Assembly: GCF_028335745.1 (NCBI RefSeq)
Contig: NZ_CP116477.1
Coordinates: 372,001-436,000 of the forward strand
Direction: 5' to 3'
DNA: 64,000 bases
Origin: Pectobacterium sp. A5351
GTDB lineage: Bacteria > Pseudomonadota > Gammaproteobacteria > Enterobacterales > Enterobacteriaceae
Each line of letters begins with the position of its first letter. Within the stretch, counting starts at the first letter, position 1. Shown piece after piece: positions 19,508 to 31,681 of this stretch. The notes beneath the pieces were generated by a model. It ran no database searches. It saw only the letters and a list, made by a program, of their open reading frames with translations, and was not told the origin of the DNA. The translations under genes were made by a program, and so were the position numbers.

Positions 19508-20236
19508 AATACGTACTCTTGCTCTTACGGTTTACGAGGGGAATGATTCTGGTCGATTGTAATACCATTTCAGGGCATATCGATGCAACGTCTATACCCG
19601 TCATACTCGGCACTATTATTGTGTTCGGCATTTGCGGCACTTATTTCGATTATCGTGATCCGCAATTGGCGTCATGGGGCCATTATGTCCAGCTACCGTA
19701 GCGGCCGTTTTTTTCCTGCCAACGTTCCTGCATTTCGCGCAGGGGATTCTGCGCACCGTAGTCCAGAGTGGGTCCACCGCTTGGAACGCCATAAACGTGG
19801 CGTCATTCTCACGTTATTCGCCACGATATTAGATGGCGACAAGCTATGTTTACGTGGCGCTGCCGTGGGCGGGCGCTACGCATTACTACCGCTTTTGACT
19901 CTCAACCCCGTTTTTTACTCCTATCTTATATCGCTCGTGCGTGGATATGACCGCACACGATTCTCTTCTTGTTAAAAATGTGAGCAAACATCCGCCTTTT
20001 GCTGTTTTTATCCTCGCCTGTTTCAGGCTGAAAGTATGGGAAATGGGGTGACGCATTTAGGCAGGAATTCTTTTAATATCATCTTATTGAAAACTATTTA
20101 TAGAATCTCTCGCGATAAATAAAAAATTCAGAGAATAATCTCTTTTTATTATTAGGTTACTTATGCTTATTGGGATTTTTCCTAATAGACATTAGAATCG
20201 CGACAACACGACTTCATGGTTACCGAAGAGTTATTT
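19508..20236. other. Interval without a convincing gene
   Basis: A 130-codon frame (19583-19975) has one hydrophobic stretch but no ribosome-binding site and no recognisable family, so I do not call it. TATACCCGTCATACT at 19593-19607 is identical to the left end of the palindromic repeat at 62437. The last 200 bp are A+T-rich and probably hold the promoter of the hydrolase gene. Confidence 0.4.
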
Positions 20237-21316
20237 ATGATTAATCGAATATTATCAGGAGTGGTGGGCGCATTTCTGTTAATGCTGTCACCATTAACGT
20301 ATGCACAGGCCAATTTCCCAGAGCCCAAAGAAGGTGACTGGATTGCGCCAGAATTTACCTTCAACAGTGGCGAAAAATTAAAAAATCTGCGTATTCACTA
20401 TTACACGATCGGTGATAAAACCAAGCCTGCTGTCTTATTGCTACATGGAACGAACCAGCCGATTAAAGCGCTGCTCGCCAATGGCTTTGGCGGAGAGCTG
20501 TTCGGGCCGGGTCAAGCGCTGGATAGTAGCAAATACTTTATTATTATGCCGGAGAGCATTGGTTCTGGAAAATCGTCCAAACCGTCAGACGACCTACGCA
20601 TGAAATTCCCGCAGTACGACTATAACGATATGGTGCAGGCACAATATCGCTTAGTCAAAGAAGGCCTGGGTGTTAACCACCTACGCCTGGTGATGGGATA
20701 TTCCATGGGCGGTATGCAAACCTGGCTCTGGGGTGAAAAATACCCGGACATGATGGATGCGCTGGTGCCAATGGCGTCACTGCCAAATGAACTGTCTGGC
20801 CGTAACTGGATGATGCGTCGCATCCTGATTGAATCCATCAAGAACGATCCGGCCTGGAATAATGGTGAGTACACGCAGCAGCCGCCAACGCTGAAAACGG
20901 CCAGCATTATGTTCAGTATCGCCACGACTGGCGGCACGCTGGCATACCAGAGCAAAGCGCCAACGCGTGCACAGGCGGATAAACTGGTCGAAGATCGCCT
21001 TGCGGCCCCTTCGAACAGCGATGCGAATGACTTTATTTATATCTGGGGGGCGTCTGCAAATTATAACGCCGCCCCGGAGCTGAATAAGATTAAGGCCCCA
21101 GTTCTGGTGATTAACTCTGCGGATGACGAGCGTAATCCTGTTGAAACTGGCATCCTGGAGAATGAGCTAAAGAAAATTAAGCAGGCGGCATTGTTCCTTA
21201 TTCCCGCCAGTAAAGACACCAGCGGGCATGGCACGATGATGTCAGCGAAGTTTTATAAAGATGAGTTGCAACGTTTCTTAGAAAAGCATCTTTCTCAGAA
21301 AAATAATAAAAAATAA
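20237..21316 (+). CDS. Exported alpha/beta-fold hydrolase
   Basis: The start is ATG 20237 with GAAGAG six bases ahead; the frame also opens at 20216. The first 24 residues form a signal peptide (MINRILSGVVGAFLLMLSPL, cleavage near AQA), so the protein is probably periplasmic. The hydrolase triad is visible: Ser in GYSMGGMQTW, Asp in INSADDERNP, and His in TSGHGTMM. The layout resembles the homoserine O-acetyltransferase-like branch of the fold, and such proteins are often annotated that way wrongly. The substrate is unknown. The length of 359 residues is normal for this group. Confidence 0.8.
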   Translation: MINRILSGVVGAFLLMLSPLTYAQANFPEPKEGDWIAPEFTFNSGEKLKNLRIHYYTIGDKTKPAVLLLHGTNQPIKALLANGFGGELFGPGQALDSSKYFIIMPESIGSGKSSKPSDDLRMKFPQYDYNDMVQAQYRLVKEGLGVNHLRLVMGYSMGGMQTWLWGEKYPDMMDALVPMASLPNELSGRNWMMRRILIESIKNDPAWNNGEYTQQPPTLKTASIMFSIATTGGTLAYQSKAPTRAQADKLVEDRLAAPSNSDANDFIYIWGASANYNAAPELNKIKAPVLVINSADDERNPVETGILENELKKIKQAALFLIPASKDTSGHGTMMSAKFYKDELQRFLEKHLSQKNNKK

Positions 21317-21322
21317 ATCTTA

Positions 21323-21356
21323 ATGACCGACAGAAAATCTATTTTCTGTCGGTCAT
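21323..21356 (+). terminator. Long perfect hairpin after the hydrolase gene
   Basis: A 16-bp perfect stem (ATGACCGACAGAAAAT and its complement) with a 2-base loop lies 6 bp after the stop. No long T-tract follows, so it may be a terminator or an mRNA 3' stabiliser. Confidence 0.6.
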
Positions 21357-21506
21357 CATCTTCTTTATACGTTTCTTTATTACGGTTTTATAACGTATTT
21401 ATTTCAGATCGTGGATTTAACACGTCTGGAAATATAATGGCTATTACGTAAATAACTGAACGAGCTGGCGCTCACCCTCTCTTATTTCAGACCACAGGGA
21501 CAATTT

Positions 21507-23126
21507 ATGTTTCGTAAGATAAAGATCCGTACTGCACTCAGCATGATGGTGTTTTCGTTAGCGGCGTTACTGCTTTTTGTCGGCGTTCTGGGGTTGGTTG
21601 CCGTTCAGTCAGGAAACAAATCATTTGCTCGTGTCGATATGGAAGTGCTGCCAGGGCTGGTCGCGCTGAATGATAGCTCTGAACTACTGTTGCGTGGTCG
21701 TTTGGATTTGCGTCTGTACGAATCATTAATGGGGAAAGGGGATGTTGAGGCGGCTAAAGTCGCGCTGGGACGCGCCAGAACCAAAGTGGATGGTGCCAGC
21801 GAGAAATGGCAGGAATATCTGAAATACCCGCAGTCCGACGAAGAAAAAGTGATTTCTGCGGATATGGCTGAGAAGCGCAATACGCTGATGCAGGACTTTA
21901 TCGATCCGGCATTTGCGGCGCTTAACGCAGGCAATTTGGATGAATATCGTCAGCGTGCCGGGAAATCGACGGTGCTGTATGCTGCGTTTGATAAATCCTC
22001 TAAAGCGTTGGTTGCCTTTAAGATTAAGAGCATTGACGAAGCCTACGCGGATTCAAATGGGCGTGTGACGCTGATGGAAACCATTTTATATACGGCGATC
22101 GCGTGTGCATTGCTGCTGGCGGTGCTGGCCTGGTCTGTCATGACCAATATGATCGTGAAACCGCTCAATCAGGCTATTTCCGTCTTTGACCGCATTGCTG
22201 AAGGCGACTTGAGGGCGCAGATCGACAGCAGTGGGAAAAATGAAATCGCACTGCTGTTTGCTGCGGTTCAACGTATGCGTGATGGTCTGGAAAACATGGT
22301 ACGAGTGGTACGTAACGGCACCGATGCGATCAGCGTCGGCGTTGAGGAAATCACCTCCGGCAACATCGATCTCTCCAGTCGTACCGAGCAGCAGGCGGCC
22401 TCGTTGGATGAAACCGCTTCAAGTATGGAGCAGATCATGTCGACGGTGAAAAACAACGAAGACAACACGCGTAAAGCTAACGATCTGGCGCTGAAAGCCT
22501 CTAATTCTGCGTCTCGCGGCGGCGATGTTGTCTCTGAAGTGGTTGATACCATGCGTTCCATCAAGCAGAGCTCTGCCAAAATCTCCGATATTGTTGGTGT
22601 GATCGACGGCATTGCCTTTCAGACTAACCTGCTGGCGCTGAATGCGGCGGTAGAATCGGCGCGTGCCGGTCAATACGGTAAAGGCTTTGCGGTGGTTGCG
22701 TCTGAAGTACGGATGCTGGCGGCACGCAGCGCGACGGCAGCGAAAGAGATCGGCACCATGATTGATGATTCTCTCAGCCGTATTGAAAAGGGGGCGGGTC
22801 TGGTTGAAGTGGCCGGCAACACCATGGACGAAGTGCTGATGGATGTGAAGAAAGTGGTCGATATCATGGATGAGATCACGTTGGCCTCCAGCGAGCAGAG
22901 CCGCGGCATTTCGCAGATCAATATCGCCATCAATCAGATGGATGGAGTGACGCAGCAGAACGCATCATTGGTATCAGAAGTGGCAACCTCGGCGAATGCG
23001 CTTCAGGAACAGGTGGTTAATCTGCAACAGTCCGTTTCCCGTTTCCAGATCGCAAGAGAAAACATGGAGATGGATAACGTTCTGCCCGCCTTGCGTCAGA
23101 ACATTGCCTTGGCAGATGCCCGCTAA
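21507..23126 (+). CDS. Methyl-accepting chemotaxis protein
   Basis: A 539-residue transmembrane chemoreceptor that would signal to CheA/CheW. It has TM1 at about 10-32 and a helical periplasmic sensor at about 35-190. TM2 is at about 190-212, a HAMP domain follows (MTNMIVKPLNQAISVFDRIA onward), then a long cytoplasmic coiled coil. The signalling tip IAFQTNLLALNAAVESARAG is conserved. The C-terminus (NIALADAR) lacks the NWETF-type pentapeptide that tethers CheR and CheB, so it would depend on other receptors for efficient methylation. The ligand cannot be inferred. It is a single-gene unit. Confidence 0.92.
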   Translation: MFRKIKIRTALSMMVFSLAALLLFVGVLGLVAVQSGNKSFARVDMEVLPGLVALNDSSELLLRGRLDLRLYESLMGKGDVEAAKVALGRARTKVDGASEKWQEYLKYPQSDEEKVISADMAEKRNTLMQDFIDPAFAALNAGNLDEYRQRAGKSTVLYAAFDKSSKALVAFKIKSIDEAYADSNGRVTLMETILYTAIACALLLAVLAWSVMTNMIVKPLNQAISVFDRIAEGDLRAQIDSSGKNEIALLFAAVQRMRDGLENMVRVVRNGTDAISVGVEEITSGNIDLSSRTEQQAASLDETASSMEQIMSTVKNNEDNTRKANDLALKASNSASRGGDVVSEVVDTMRSIKQSSAKISDIVGVIDGIAFQTNLLALNAAVESARAGQYGKGFAVVASEVRMLAARSATAAKEIGTMIDDSLSRIEKGAGLVEVAGNTMDEVLMDVKKVVDIMDEITLASSEQSRGISQINIAINQMDGVTQQNASLVSEVATSANALQEQVVNLQQSVSRFQIARENMEMDNVLPALRQNIALADAR

Positions 23127-23275
23127 GCGTTAAATACCTATAGCGTCTGTTCGTCTGTTTTTTCCTGATGATAAACAATCATGAGTACATCACGTTGATG
23201 TACTCATTTTTGCCATTTGAATCTGTATAAATAACCAGCACATATAATCCACATAAAAAAAGTGGAGATAGTGCT

Positions 23276-23641
23276 GTGATTACTCGAATGAAAACACAAG
23301 GTAAAGACGACACGAGCCCATCCTGCGCCGTGGCGGGCGGTTTTATCTTTCTTGCTCACCACTCAGGAGGACATGAAAAAGATGACGTCGAGTTTCAGGT
23401 CAGAGCTTCTTTGAATGCATTACGTAAAACGCTACAGTTAGTGAATGCTGATCTGGTGGATCTCGTTCAACTCAATCTTTACCTAAGGCATCGCGCCAAC
23501 TTTAGTAAAGCCAGAGATATCTTTCGCGAGTATTTTTCCGAACAGAAATTTCCAGCCAGAACGACCGTGTTTACTGATTTCGCCAATGAGCGTTGTCTGT
23601 GCATGGTTGATGGTGTGGTGTATAAACCAACTGATGTGTAG
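23276..23641 (+). CDS. RidA-family protein
   Basis: A 121-residue YjgF/YER057c/UK114-family protein, clearly divergent from the RidA at 12204. Family features include the central LNLYLRHRANFSKARDIFREYF helix, the ARTTVF segment with the conserved Arg, and a C-terminal VDGVVY strand. The start is GTG 23276 with GGAG upstream; ATG 23288 is an alternative. Paralogues of RidA often lack imine deaminase activity, so the reaction is not assigned. Confidence 0.8.
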   Translation: MITRMKTQGKDDTSPSCAVAGGFIFLAHHSGGHEKDDVEFQVRASLNALRKTLQLVNADLVDLVQLNLYLRHRANFSKARDIFREYFSEQKFPARTTVFTDFANERCLCMVDGVVYKPTDV

Positions 23642-23671
23642 CAGAATCGTATTGGGGCACATCCCTTAATG

Positions 23672-23697
23672 AAAAAAACCCCGTTTTGCAACGAGGC
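23672..23697 (-). terminator. Terminator of valS
   Basis: On the minus strand CCTCGTT and AACGGGG (one G-T pair) flank GCAA and are followed by TTTTTTTC. It lies about 40 bp beyond the valS stop. Confidence 0.8.
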
Positions 23698-23737
23698 CTT
23701 TGTGCTTACCCTGCTACCGCTGGAAATCGGTTAGCGC

Positions 23738-26593
23738 TTACAGTGCATCGATGACCGCTTGCTGTTCCAGCAGTTTGGCTTTCGCTACGGCGTAGCCGTC
23801 CAATTTTTCACGTTCTTTGGCAACGACCGCTTCCGGTGCGCGCGCCACAAAGCCTTCGTTGGACAGCTTGCTTTCGATGCGGCCAATCTCAGCTTCGATT
23901 TTCGCCACTTCTTTCGCCAGACGATCCAGCTCTGCCGCTTTGTCGATCAGACCCGCCATCGGGATTAACAGCTCAGCGCCATCAATGAGTTTGGTGACGG
24001 AAACCGGACCTTTATCGCCCGCAGGCAGCAGCGTAATGCTTTCCAGACGCGCCAGCGTTTGGATAAAGCTGCGGTTCTCTTCCACGCGACGCTGTGCTTC
24101 ACCAGTGACATCACGTAGTAAGACTTCCAGCGGTTTGCCCGGCGCGATGTTCATTTCCGCACGAATGTTACGCACAGCGATAATCGCCTGTTTAATCCAC
24201 TCCAGATCGTTCAGCGCCAGCGTATCCTCCTGCGCGGCATCAAACTCAGGGAACGGCTGCAACATGATGGTGTCGGCGCTAATGCCTTTCAGCGCTTTAA
24301 CGCGTAGCCAGATGGTTTCGGTAATGAACGGAATAATTGGATGCGCCAGACGCAGCAACGCTTCCAGTACGGTCACCAGCGTATGGCGCGTACCGCGCAG
24401 TTCCGCTTCTGAACCGCCATTCATCACAGGTTTCGTCAGTTCCAGATACCAGTCGCAGAACTGGTTCCAGGTGAATTCGTACAGAATACCGGCCGCAATA
24501 TCAAAGCGATAACCGTCCAGCGCTTCACGATAGGCTTTCACCGTACGGTTGAATTCTGCCAGAATCCAGCGGTCAGCCAGCGACAGCACTTTCTCGCCTG
24601 CGCCAAAACCACAATCCTGATCTTCGGTGTTCATCAGCACAAAACGGCTGGCGTTCCACAGCTTGTTACAGAAGTTGCGGTAACCTTCCAGACGCTTCAT
24701 ATCCCAGTTGATGTCGCGGCCGGTTGAGGCCAGCGCCGCCAGCGTAAAGCGCAGGGCGTCTGTACCGTGAGGCTCGATGCCATTCGGGAACTGCTTCTCG
24801 GTACGCTTGCGGATTTTTTCCGCCAACTGAGGCTGCATCATGTTGCCGGTACGTTTTTCCAGCAGCGCTTCCAGTGAAATACCGTCCACCATATCCAGCG
24901 GGTCGATAACGTTCCCTTTGGATTTGGACATCTTCTGGCCTTCCTCATCACGGATCAGACCGGTCATATAGACAGTGTGGAATGGCACCTGCGGTTTGCC
25001 GTCTTCGTCTTTGATGAAGTGCATGGTCAGCATGATCATGCGGGCAATCCAGAAGAAGATGATGTCGAAACCGCTGACCATCACGCTGCTTGGGTGGAAG
25101 GCTTTCAGATCCGGCGTTTGCTCCGGCCAGCCCAACGTAGAGAACGTCCATAGGCCGGATGAGAACCAGGTATCCAGTACGTCTTCGTCCTGGTTCAGAG
25201 CGACATCATCAGCGAGGTTGTTTTCACTACGAACTTCCGCTTCTGTACGGCCAACATAGACGTTGCCGTTAGCGTCGTACCAGGCCGGGATACGGTGACC
25301 CCACCACAGCTGACGGGAAATACACCAGTCCTGAATGTCGCGCATCCAACTGAAGTACATGTTTTCGTACTGTTTTGGCACGAACTGAATGCGACCATCT
25401 TCCACTGCTTCTACCGCTGGTTTAGCCAGCACGGCAGCGCGCACGTACCATTGGTCGGTCAGCATCGGCTCAATCACCACGCCGCCACGGTCGCCGTAAG
25501 GCACGGTCAGATCGTGCGCTTTAATTTCTTCTAGCAGGCCAAGTTCATCGAATGCGGCGACGAGCGCTTTACGTGCGGCAAAACGCTCCAGACCCTGGAA
25601 GGCTTCTGGAATATCGCTGCTGTAAACCGTGCTGGCTTCGCCATTGGTATCAAACACTTCGGCGCTCTGACGAATATCACCGTCGAACGTCAGGATATTG
25701 ACCATCGGCAACTGATGACGTTTACCGACTTCGTAGTCGTTGAAGTCGTGTGCTGGTGTGATCTTCACGCAGCCAGTGCCTTTTTCCATATCGGCATGTT
25801 CGTCGCCAACAATCGGAATACGACGACCAATCAGCGGCAGGATCACTTCTTTGCCGATCAGATCTTTATAGCGCGGATCTTCCGGGTTAACGGCGACGCC
25901 AGTATCACCCAGAACGGTTTCCGGGCGGGTAGTCGCGACGACCAGATAGTCTTTCCCGTCAGCGGTTTTCACGCCATCGGCCAGCGGATAGCGCAGGTGC
26001 CACATCGACCCTTTCACTTCGCGGTTTTCGACTTCCAGATCGGAAATTGCGGTGCGCAGTTTTGGATCCCAGTTCACCAGACGCTTGCCACGGTAAATCA
26101 GGTCTTCTTTATACAGACGGACGAAAACTTCTTTCACCGCGTTGGACAGGCCTTCATCCATGGTGAAGCGCTCGCGCTCCCAGTCAACGGAGTTGCCCAG
26201 ACGGCGCATCTGATTGGTGATGTTGCCACCGGATTCGCCTTTCCACTGCCAGATTTTGTCGATGAACGCTTCGCGGCCGTAATCGTGGCGAGTTTTGCCT
26301 TCTTCTGCGGCGATCTTGCGCTCAACGACCATCTGCGTGGCGATACCGGCGTGGTCAGTACCCGCCTGCCATAGGGTGTTTTTGCCCTGCATACGCTGAT
26401 AACGAATCAACGTATCCATAATGGTTTGCTGGAAAGCATGACCCATATGCAAGCTGCCGGTGACGTTGGGCGGCGGGATCATGATGCTGAAGCTTTCTTT
26501 ACTCGTGTCGCCGTGAGGCTTGAAGTAGCCTTGCTTTTCCCAGTGTTCGTAGAGTGGCTGCTCGATATCTTGCGGGTTATATTTCGTTTCCAT
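23738..26593 (-). CDS. valS: Valyl-tRNA synthetase
   Basis: ValS charges tRNA-Val and edits mischarged threonine. The start is the ATG at 26593 ([18 protein letters not shown]), which matches E. coli; the frame also opens three codons earlier. The product is 951 residues. The HIGH motif appears as HMGH (49-52) in [20 protein letters not shown] is near residue 555 ([10 protein letters not shown]). The editing domain lies between them. The C-terminal coiled-coil arm ends [12 protein letters not shown]. holC starts just upstream and the order pepA-holC-valS matches E. coli. Confidence 0.98.
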   Translation of the reverse strand: METKYNPQDIEQPLYEHWEKQGYFKPHGDTSKESFSIMIPPPNVTGSLHMGHAFQQTIMDTLIRYQRMQGKNTLWQAGTDHAGIATQMVVERKIAAEEGKTRHDYGREAFIDKIWQWKGESGGNITNQMRRLGNSVDWERERFTMDEGLSNAVKEVFVRLYKEDLIYRGKRLVNWDPKLRTAISDLEVENREVKGSMWHLRYPLADGVKTADGKDYLVVATTRPETVLGDTGVAVNPEDPRYKDLIGKEVILPLIGRRIPIVGDEHADMEKGTGCVKITPAHDFNDYEVGKRHQLPMVNILTFDGDIRQSAEVFDTNGEASTVYSSDIPEAFQGLERFAARKALVAAFDELGLLEEIKAHDLTVPYGDRGGVVIEPMLTDQWYVRAAVLAKPAVEAVEDGRIQFVPKQYENMYFSWMRDIQDWCISRQLWWGHRIPAWYDANGNVYVGRTEAEVRSENNLADDVALNQDEDVLDTWFSSGLWTFSTLGWPEQTPDLKAFHPSSVMVSGFDIIFFWIARMIMLTMHFIKDEDGKPQVPFHTVYMTGLIRDEEGQKMSKSKGNVIDPLDMVDGISLEALLEKRTGNMMQPQLAEKIRKRTEKQFPNGIEPHGTDALRFTLAALASTGRDINWDMKRLEGYRNFCNKLWNASRFVLMNTEDQDCGFGAGEKVLSLADRWILAEFNRTVKAYREALDGYRFDIAAGILYEFTWNQFCDWYLELTKPVMNGGSEAELRGTRHTLVTVLEALLRLAHPIIPFITETIWLRVKALKGISADTIMLQPFPEFDAAQEDTLALNDLEWIKQAIIAVRNIRAEMNIAPGKPLEVLLRDVTGEAQRRVEENRSFIQTLARLESITLLPAGDKGPVSVTKLIDGAELLIPMAGLIDKAAELDRLAKEVAKIEAEIGRIESKLSNEGFVARAPEAVVAKEREKLDGYAVAKAKLLEQQAVIDAL

Positions 26594-26605
26594 TATGCTC
26601 AAAAT

Positions 26606-27055
26606 TCAGTGAGTTGGCGGCGTAGCCGTGGTCAATTGGAAGCCGACGCTGCGATAGGTTTTATAGCGGTCGCGCGCCAACTGTTTCAAGGATTCTTCGT
26701 AAGGGACAAAGTCTATCACTTCATGGAAAGCGGTGGCAAAATCTGCGAACTGCGGCAATAGGCTAATCAGCAGATCCCGTGGCGCATTGCCACGCCGCTG
26801 CGGCCAGGCCAGTTCGACCGGCGCACCGTGACGCGGCCCTTCGCCTGCCAGATTATGCGGCACGAACGCAGTAGGATCGCGCTGCCACAGCGCCTCGTCG
26901 AGCCTGATGGCCTGCTGCTCATCCTCACAGGCAATCAGCACGCGCTTTCCTGCTCGCCAACGTTCTGCCGCCAGATCGCAGGCCAGTGCCTCATGGGCGC
27001 TGAGCTCACCGCTTTTGCTGTCGTGTTCGAGAAGATAGAACGTTGCGTTTTTCAT
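26606..27055 (-). CDS. holC: DNA polymerase III subunit chi
   Basis: HolC is a clamp-loader accessory subunit that links the polymerase holoenzyme to SSB on the lagging strand. The 149-residue protein begins MKNATFYLLEHD and contains WRAGKRVLIACEDEQQA, DEALWQRDPTAFVPHNL and RDLLISL, all typical of chi. It lies between pepA and valS with only 12 bp to valS. Confidence 0.96.
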   Translation of the reverse strand: MKNATFYLLEHDSKSGELSAHEALACDLAAERWRAGKRVLIACEDEQQAIRLDEALWQRDPTAFVPHNLAGEGPRHGAPVELAWPQRRGNAPRDLLISLLPQFADFATAFHEVIDFVPYEESLKQLARDRYKTYRSVGFQLTTATPPTH

Positions 27056-27159
27056 TGTTCACACTATTGATTGCTAAGAGCCAGAAAGTGATAAGGGCCG
27101 GAAGTCCGACCCATAAGACGACAATGACATGATAAGGCCATCGCCCTGACGCGAAAGCC

Positions 27160-28686
<1,527 letters not shown>

Positions 28687-28953
28687 TTAAAGACAACGGC
28701 GGGGGCAACGGCTAGAATGTGACACTCCGTAATACTTCCCGCCGTTGCGTTAACATAACCTGTGTTAATCTTAACGACGTAGCGAACCTGTTTTAGTGAC
28801 TAATAAGCAGGTTCTGATACAACTGCTCAAACGCAATGTGTTGTAATACCGTTTTAGCTAAGAGGGCTGCCAAAAATGAGTATAAATGGCGCGTTAGCGA
28901 AGAAACTATCGATTTTCCTGCAAAAAGACAAGTTTTCACAGGCGTAATTAAGC

Positions 28954-30069
28954 GTGATCATCATTCGATATCTGGTACGGGAAACCTTTAAGAGCCAACT
29001 GGCCATCCTTTTCATTCTGTTACTGATTTTCTTTTGTCAGAAATTGGTACGGATACTGGGTGCCGCTGTTGATGGTGAAATCCCGACAAATTTGGTTATC
29101 TCCCTGTTGGGATTGGGCGTGCCAGAGATGGTGCAGCTCATCCTGCCATTAAGCCTGTTTCTTGGCGTATTGATGACGTTTGGCCGCCTCTATGCGGAAA
29201 GCGAGATCACCGTCATGCACGCCTGCGGGCTGGGCAAACGCGTGTTGATGAAAGCTGCGCTGGCCTTGGCGGTATTCACCGCCACCATCGCCACCATTAA
29301 CGTTATGTGGCTCAGCCCGTGGTCGTCCCGGCATCAGGAAGAGGTGCTGGCGGAAGCGAAAGCGAACCCCGGTATGGCGGCATTGGTAGAAGGGCAGTTC
29401 CAGTCCGCACAGGGTGGCAACGCGGTGCTGTTTGTCGGCAATGTCAAAGGCTCGGAGTTTGAGCACGTCTTTCTGGCTCAACTGCGCCCCAGCGGGAATG
29501 CGCGGCCTTCTGTCGTCGTGGCCGATCGCGGCCATATCAAGCAGAACGAAGATGGTGCGCAGGTCGTGACGTTGGATAACGGTTCGCGTTACGAAGGCAC
29601 GGCGCTTTTGCGTGATTTTCGTATCACGGATTTCACCAACTATCAGGCTGTGATCGGTCACCAGGCCGTGACGCTGAATAATAGCGACGTGCAGCAAATG
29701 GATATGCAGACCCTGTGGCATTCGGATGCGCACGATGCGCGTGCAGAGTTCCACTGGCGGCTGACGTTGATTATTTCGGTACTGATCATGGCGCTGATGG
29801 TGGTGCCGCTGAGTGTGGTGAACCCACGTCAGGGGAGGGTGCTGAGTATGCTGCCTGCGATGCTGCTGTACCTGATTTTCTTCCTGTTGCAAAGCTCTCT
29901 GCGTTCTAACGCCAGTAAAGGCAAAATCGATCCGATGGTATGGGTCTGGCTGACTAACCTGACGTATTTCGGTATCGGGGTCATGCTTAACCTATGGGAT
30001 ACCGTGCCGATGCGCAAAGTGCGCGCCCGCTTTAAGCCTCGTACTCTTAGAACACAAGGAGCGGCCTGA
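28954..30069 (+). CDS. lptF: LPS export permease LptF
   Basis: LptF is one of two inner-membrane subunits of the LptB2FG transporter that extracts lipopolysaccharide from the membrane. The 371-residue product starts at GTG 28954. It has three N-terminal membrane segments, a periplasmic beta-jellyroll domain at about 135-265, and three C-terminal segments. Conserved motifs include SEITVMHACGLGK and VNPRQGRVLSMLPAMLLYL. The stop overlaps the lptG start by one base. Confidence 0.97.
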   Translation: MIIIRYLVRETFKSQLAILFILLLIFFCQKLVRILGAAVDGEIPTNLVISLLGLGVPEMVQLILPLSLFLGVLMTFGRLYAESEITVMHACGLGKRVLMKAALALAVFTATIATINVMWLSPWSSRHQEEVLAEAKANPGMAALVEGQFQSAQGGNAVLFVGNVKGSEFEHVFLAQLRPSGNARPSVVVADRGHIKQNEDGAQVVTLDNGSRYEGTALLRDFRITDFTNYQAVIGHQAVTLNNSDVQQMDMQTLWHSDAHDARAEFHWRLTLIISVLIMALMVVPLSVVNPRQGRVLSMLPAMLLYLIFFLLQSSLRSNASKGKIDPMVWVWLTNLTYFGIGVMLNLWDTVPMRKVRARFKPRTLRTQGAA

Positions 30070-31145
30070 TGTTTGGTGTATTAGACCGCTATATCGGCAA
30101 AACGATTTTCACCACCATCATGACGACGCTGTTCATGCTGGTGTCGCTCTCCGGCATCATCAAGTTTGTCGACCAACTGCGTAAAGTTGGGCAGGGCGAG
30201 TATTCGGCGCTGGGCGCTGGGTTGTACACTTTGCTTAGCGTACCCAAAGATATTGAGATCTTCTTCCCAATGGCGGCGCTGCTTGGTGCATTGCTTGGGC
30301 TAGGCCAGCTTGCGACCCGCAGCGAACTTGTGGTGATGCAGGCTTCCGGTTTTACCCGCTTGCAGATTGCGACGGCCGTGATGAAAACCGCGATTCCGTT
30401 GGTGCTGCTGACGATGGCGATTGGCGAATGGGTTTCTCCGCAAGGGGAACAGATGGCGCGCAACTACCGTTCTCAGATGATCTCCGGTGGGTCGATGATC
30501 TCTACGCAGGGCGGACTGTGGGCAAAAGACGGTAATGACTTTATCTATATCGAACGGGTGACGGGCGATAAAGAGCTGTCTGGCGTCAACATCTACCACT
30601 TCGACGATAAGAACAAGCTGCTATCTGTGCGCTATGCGGCTTCCGCCGAGTTTGAAGATGACAGGAATGTCTGGAAGCTCTCGCAGGTTGATGAATCTGA
30701 TTTGAGCGACGGCAAACAAATTGGTGGCAGCCAGACGTTCAGCGGAGAATGGAAAACCAACCTGACGCCGGATAAGCTGGGTGTTGTGGCGCTTGAGCCG
30801 GATGCGCTGTCGATCCGTGGGCTACATAATTACGCCAAATACCTGAAACAAAGTGGGCAAGAGTCGAATCGCTACCAACTGAACATGTGGAGCAAAATCT
30901 TTGCACCGGTTTCCGTCGCGGTGATGATGCTCATGGCGGTCTCTTTCATCTTCGGCCCGCTGCGCAGCGTGTCGGCGGGTTCACGCATCGTGATAGGTAT
31001 CAGCTTCGGTTTCCTCTTCTACCTGCTGAATGAGATTTTCCGCCCACTCAGCCTGGTCTATGGCATCCCGCCGATCCTGGGCGCGATATTGCCGAGCTCG
31101 GTGTTTCTGTTCATCAGCGTCGCGCTGCTGCTTAAACGCCGATAG
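30069..31145 (+). CDS. lptG: LPS export permease LptG
   Basis: LptG is the partner of LptF in the lipopolysaccharide exporter. The 358-residue product has the same six-segment plus periplasmic jellyroll layout. Typical stretches include SELVVMQASGFTRLQIA and FGPLRSVSAGSRIVIG. A TGATG overlap couples it to lptF. A terminator follows and then leuX, the same order as in E. coli. Confidence 0.97.
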   Translation: MFGVLDRYIGKTIFTTIMTTLFMLVSLSGIIKFVDQLRKVGQGEYSALGAGLYTLLSVPKDIEIFFPMAALLGALLGLGQLATRSELVVMQASGFTRLQIATAVMKTAIPLVLLTMAIGEWVSPQGEQMARNYRSQMISGGSMISTQGGLWAKDGNDFIYIERVTGDKELSGVNIYHFDDKNKLLSVRYAASAEFEDDRNVWKLSQVDESDLSDGKQIGGSQTFSGEWKTNLTPDKLGVVALEPDALSIRGLHNYAKYLKQSGQESNRYQLNMWSKIFAPVSVAVMMLMAVSFIFGPLRSVSAGSRIVIGISFGFLFYLLNEIFRPLSLVYGIPPILGAILPSSVFLFISVALLLKRR

Positions 31146-31161
31146 CCCCCAATAAGTCTGA

Positions 31162-31197
31162 AAAAGCGCTGAGTGAATCAATCCTCGGCGCTTTTTT
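31162..31197 (+). terminator. Terminator of lptFG
   Basis: GCGCTGAG and CTCGGCGC form an 8-bp stem (one G-T pair) followed by TTTTTTATT, starting about 20 bp after lptG. Confidence 0.88.
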
Positions 31198-31319
31198 ATT
31201 GGCTGTGACAAAGTGCCCTCGGCAACGTCCATTACCGCACCATATTAATGTGAAACGGGCATAACACGTTGCTAAAGATGATTTTTTCAGCACTTAACCG
31301 AACACGGAGTGGATTAACG

Positions 31320-31347
31320 TTGCGCGAGAGCCATCAAACGGTATAAT
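31320..31347 (+). promoter_or_regulatory. Promoter of leuX
   Basis: TTGCGC and a perfect TATAAT are separated by 16 bp and lie 28 bp upstream of the tRNA gene. Confidence 0.75.
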
Positions 31348-31375
31348 GCACCCGTTTTCCGCATACTACTTCTGT

Positions 31376-31460
31376 GCCGAAGTGGCGAAATCGGTAGACG
31401 CAGTTGATTCAAAATCAACCGCCGCAAGGTGTGCCGGTTCGAGTCCGGCCTTCGGCACCA
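31376..31460 (+). tRNA. leuX: tRNA-Leu (anticodon CAA)
   Basis: The 85-base gene starts GCCGAAGTGGCG, has a long variable arm as expected for leucine tRNAs, and encodes its CCA end. The anticodon arm is GTTGA-TTCAAAA-TCAAC, giving anticodon CAA. The acceptor stem GCCGAAG pairs with CTTCGGC. In E. coli leuX is a well-known integration site for islands. An integrase gene follows here and the tRNA 3' end is repeated at 43740. Confidence 0.97.
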
Positions 31461-31485
31461 ACAGTATGAAAATTAAGTCACCTCA
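31440..31485 (+). repeat. Left attachment site (attL), tRNA 3' end
   Basis: The last 21 bases of leuX and about 25 following bases (TATGAAAATTAAGTCACCT) recur at 43740-43782. That copy has one base deleted and small changes. Together they mark the ends of island 1. Confidence 0.85.
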
Positions 31486-31625
31486 GGGTGGCTTTTTTTA
31501 TGTCCGTAATCGTCCAGTAACGTCCATATCACATTGTAAAATAACGATTTTAATTTACTTCTCATCTCTGCGATTTTGTCTGTTTTATCCACAGTGGTCT
31601 TTTTTCGTCCATTGACATCCAGATG

Positions 31626-31680
31626 ATTTGGGGGTCAAGATGAGGGTCAATTCACTTCGATTATGAGTTGACCCCCAAAT
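31626..31680. promoter_or_regulatory. Inverted repeat abutting the integrase start (island 1)
   Basis: ATTTGGGGGTCAA (31626-31638) and its exact complement TTGACCCCCAAAT (31668-31680) end one base before the integrase ATG. A third partial copy, GAGGGTCAA, lies between them. No Shine-Dalgarno sequence is visible. The element is conserved in island 2. Autoregulation by the integrase or an excisionase is a reasonable inference. Confidence 0.65.
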
Positions 31681-31681
31681 T

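Noticed and set aside
19583..19975. 130-codon hypothetical protein between yjgM and the hydrolase gene
   Set aside because: There is no ribosome-binding site or recognisable domain, and it begins inside a repeat-like sequence; evidence is too weak to call a gene.
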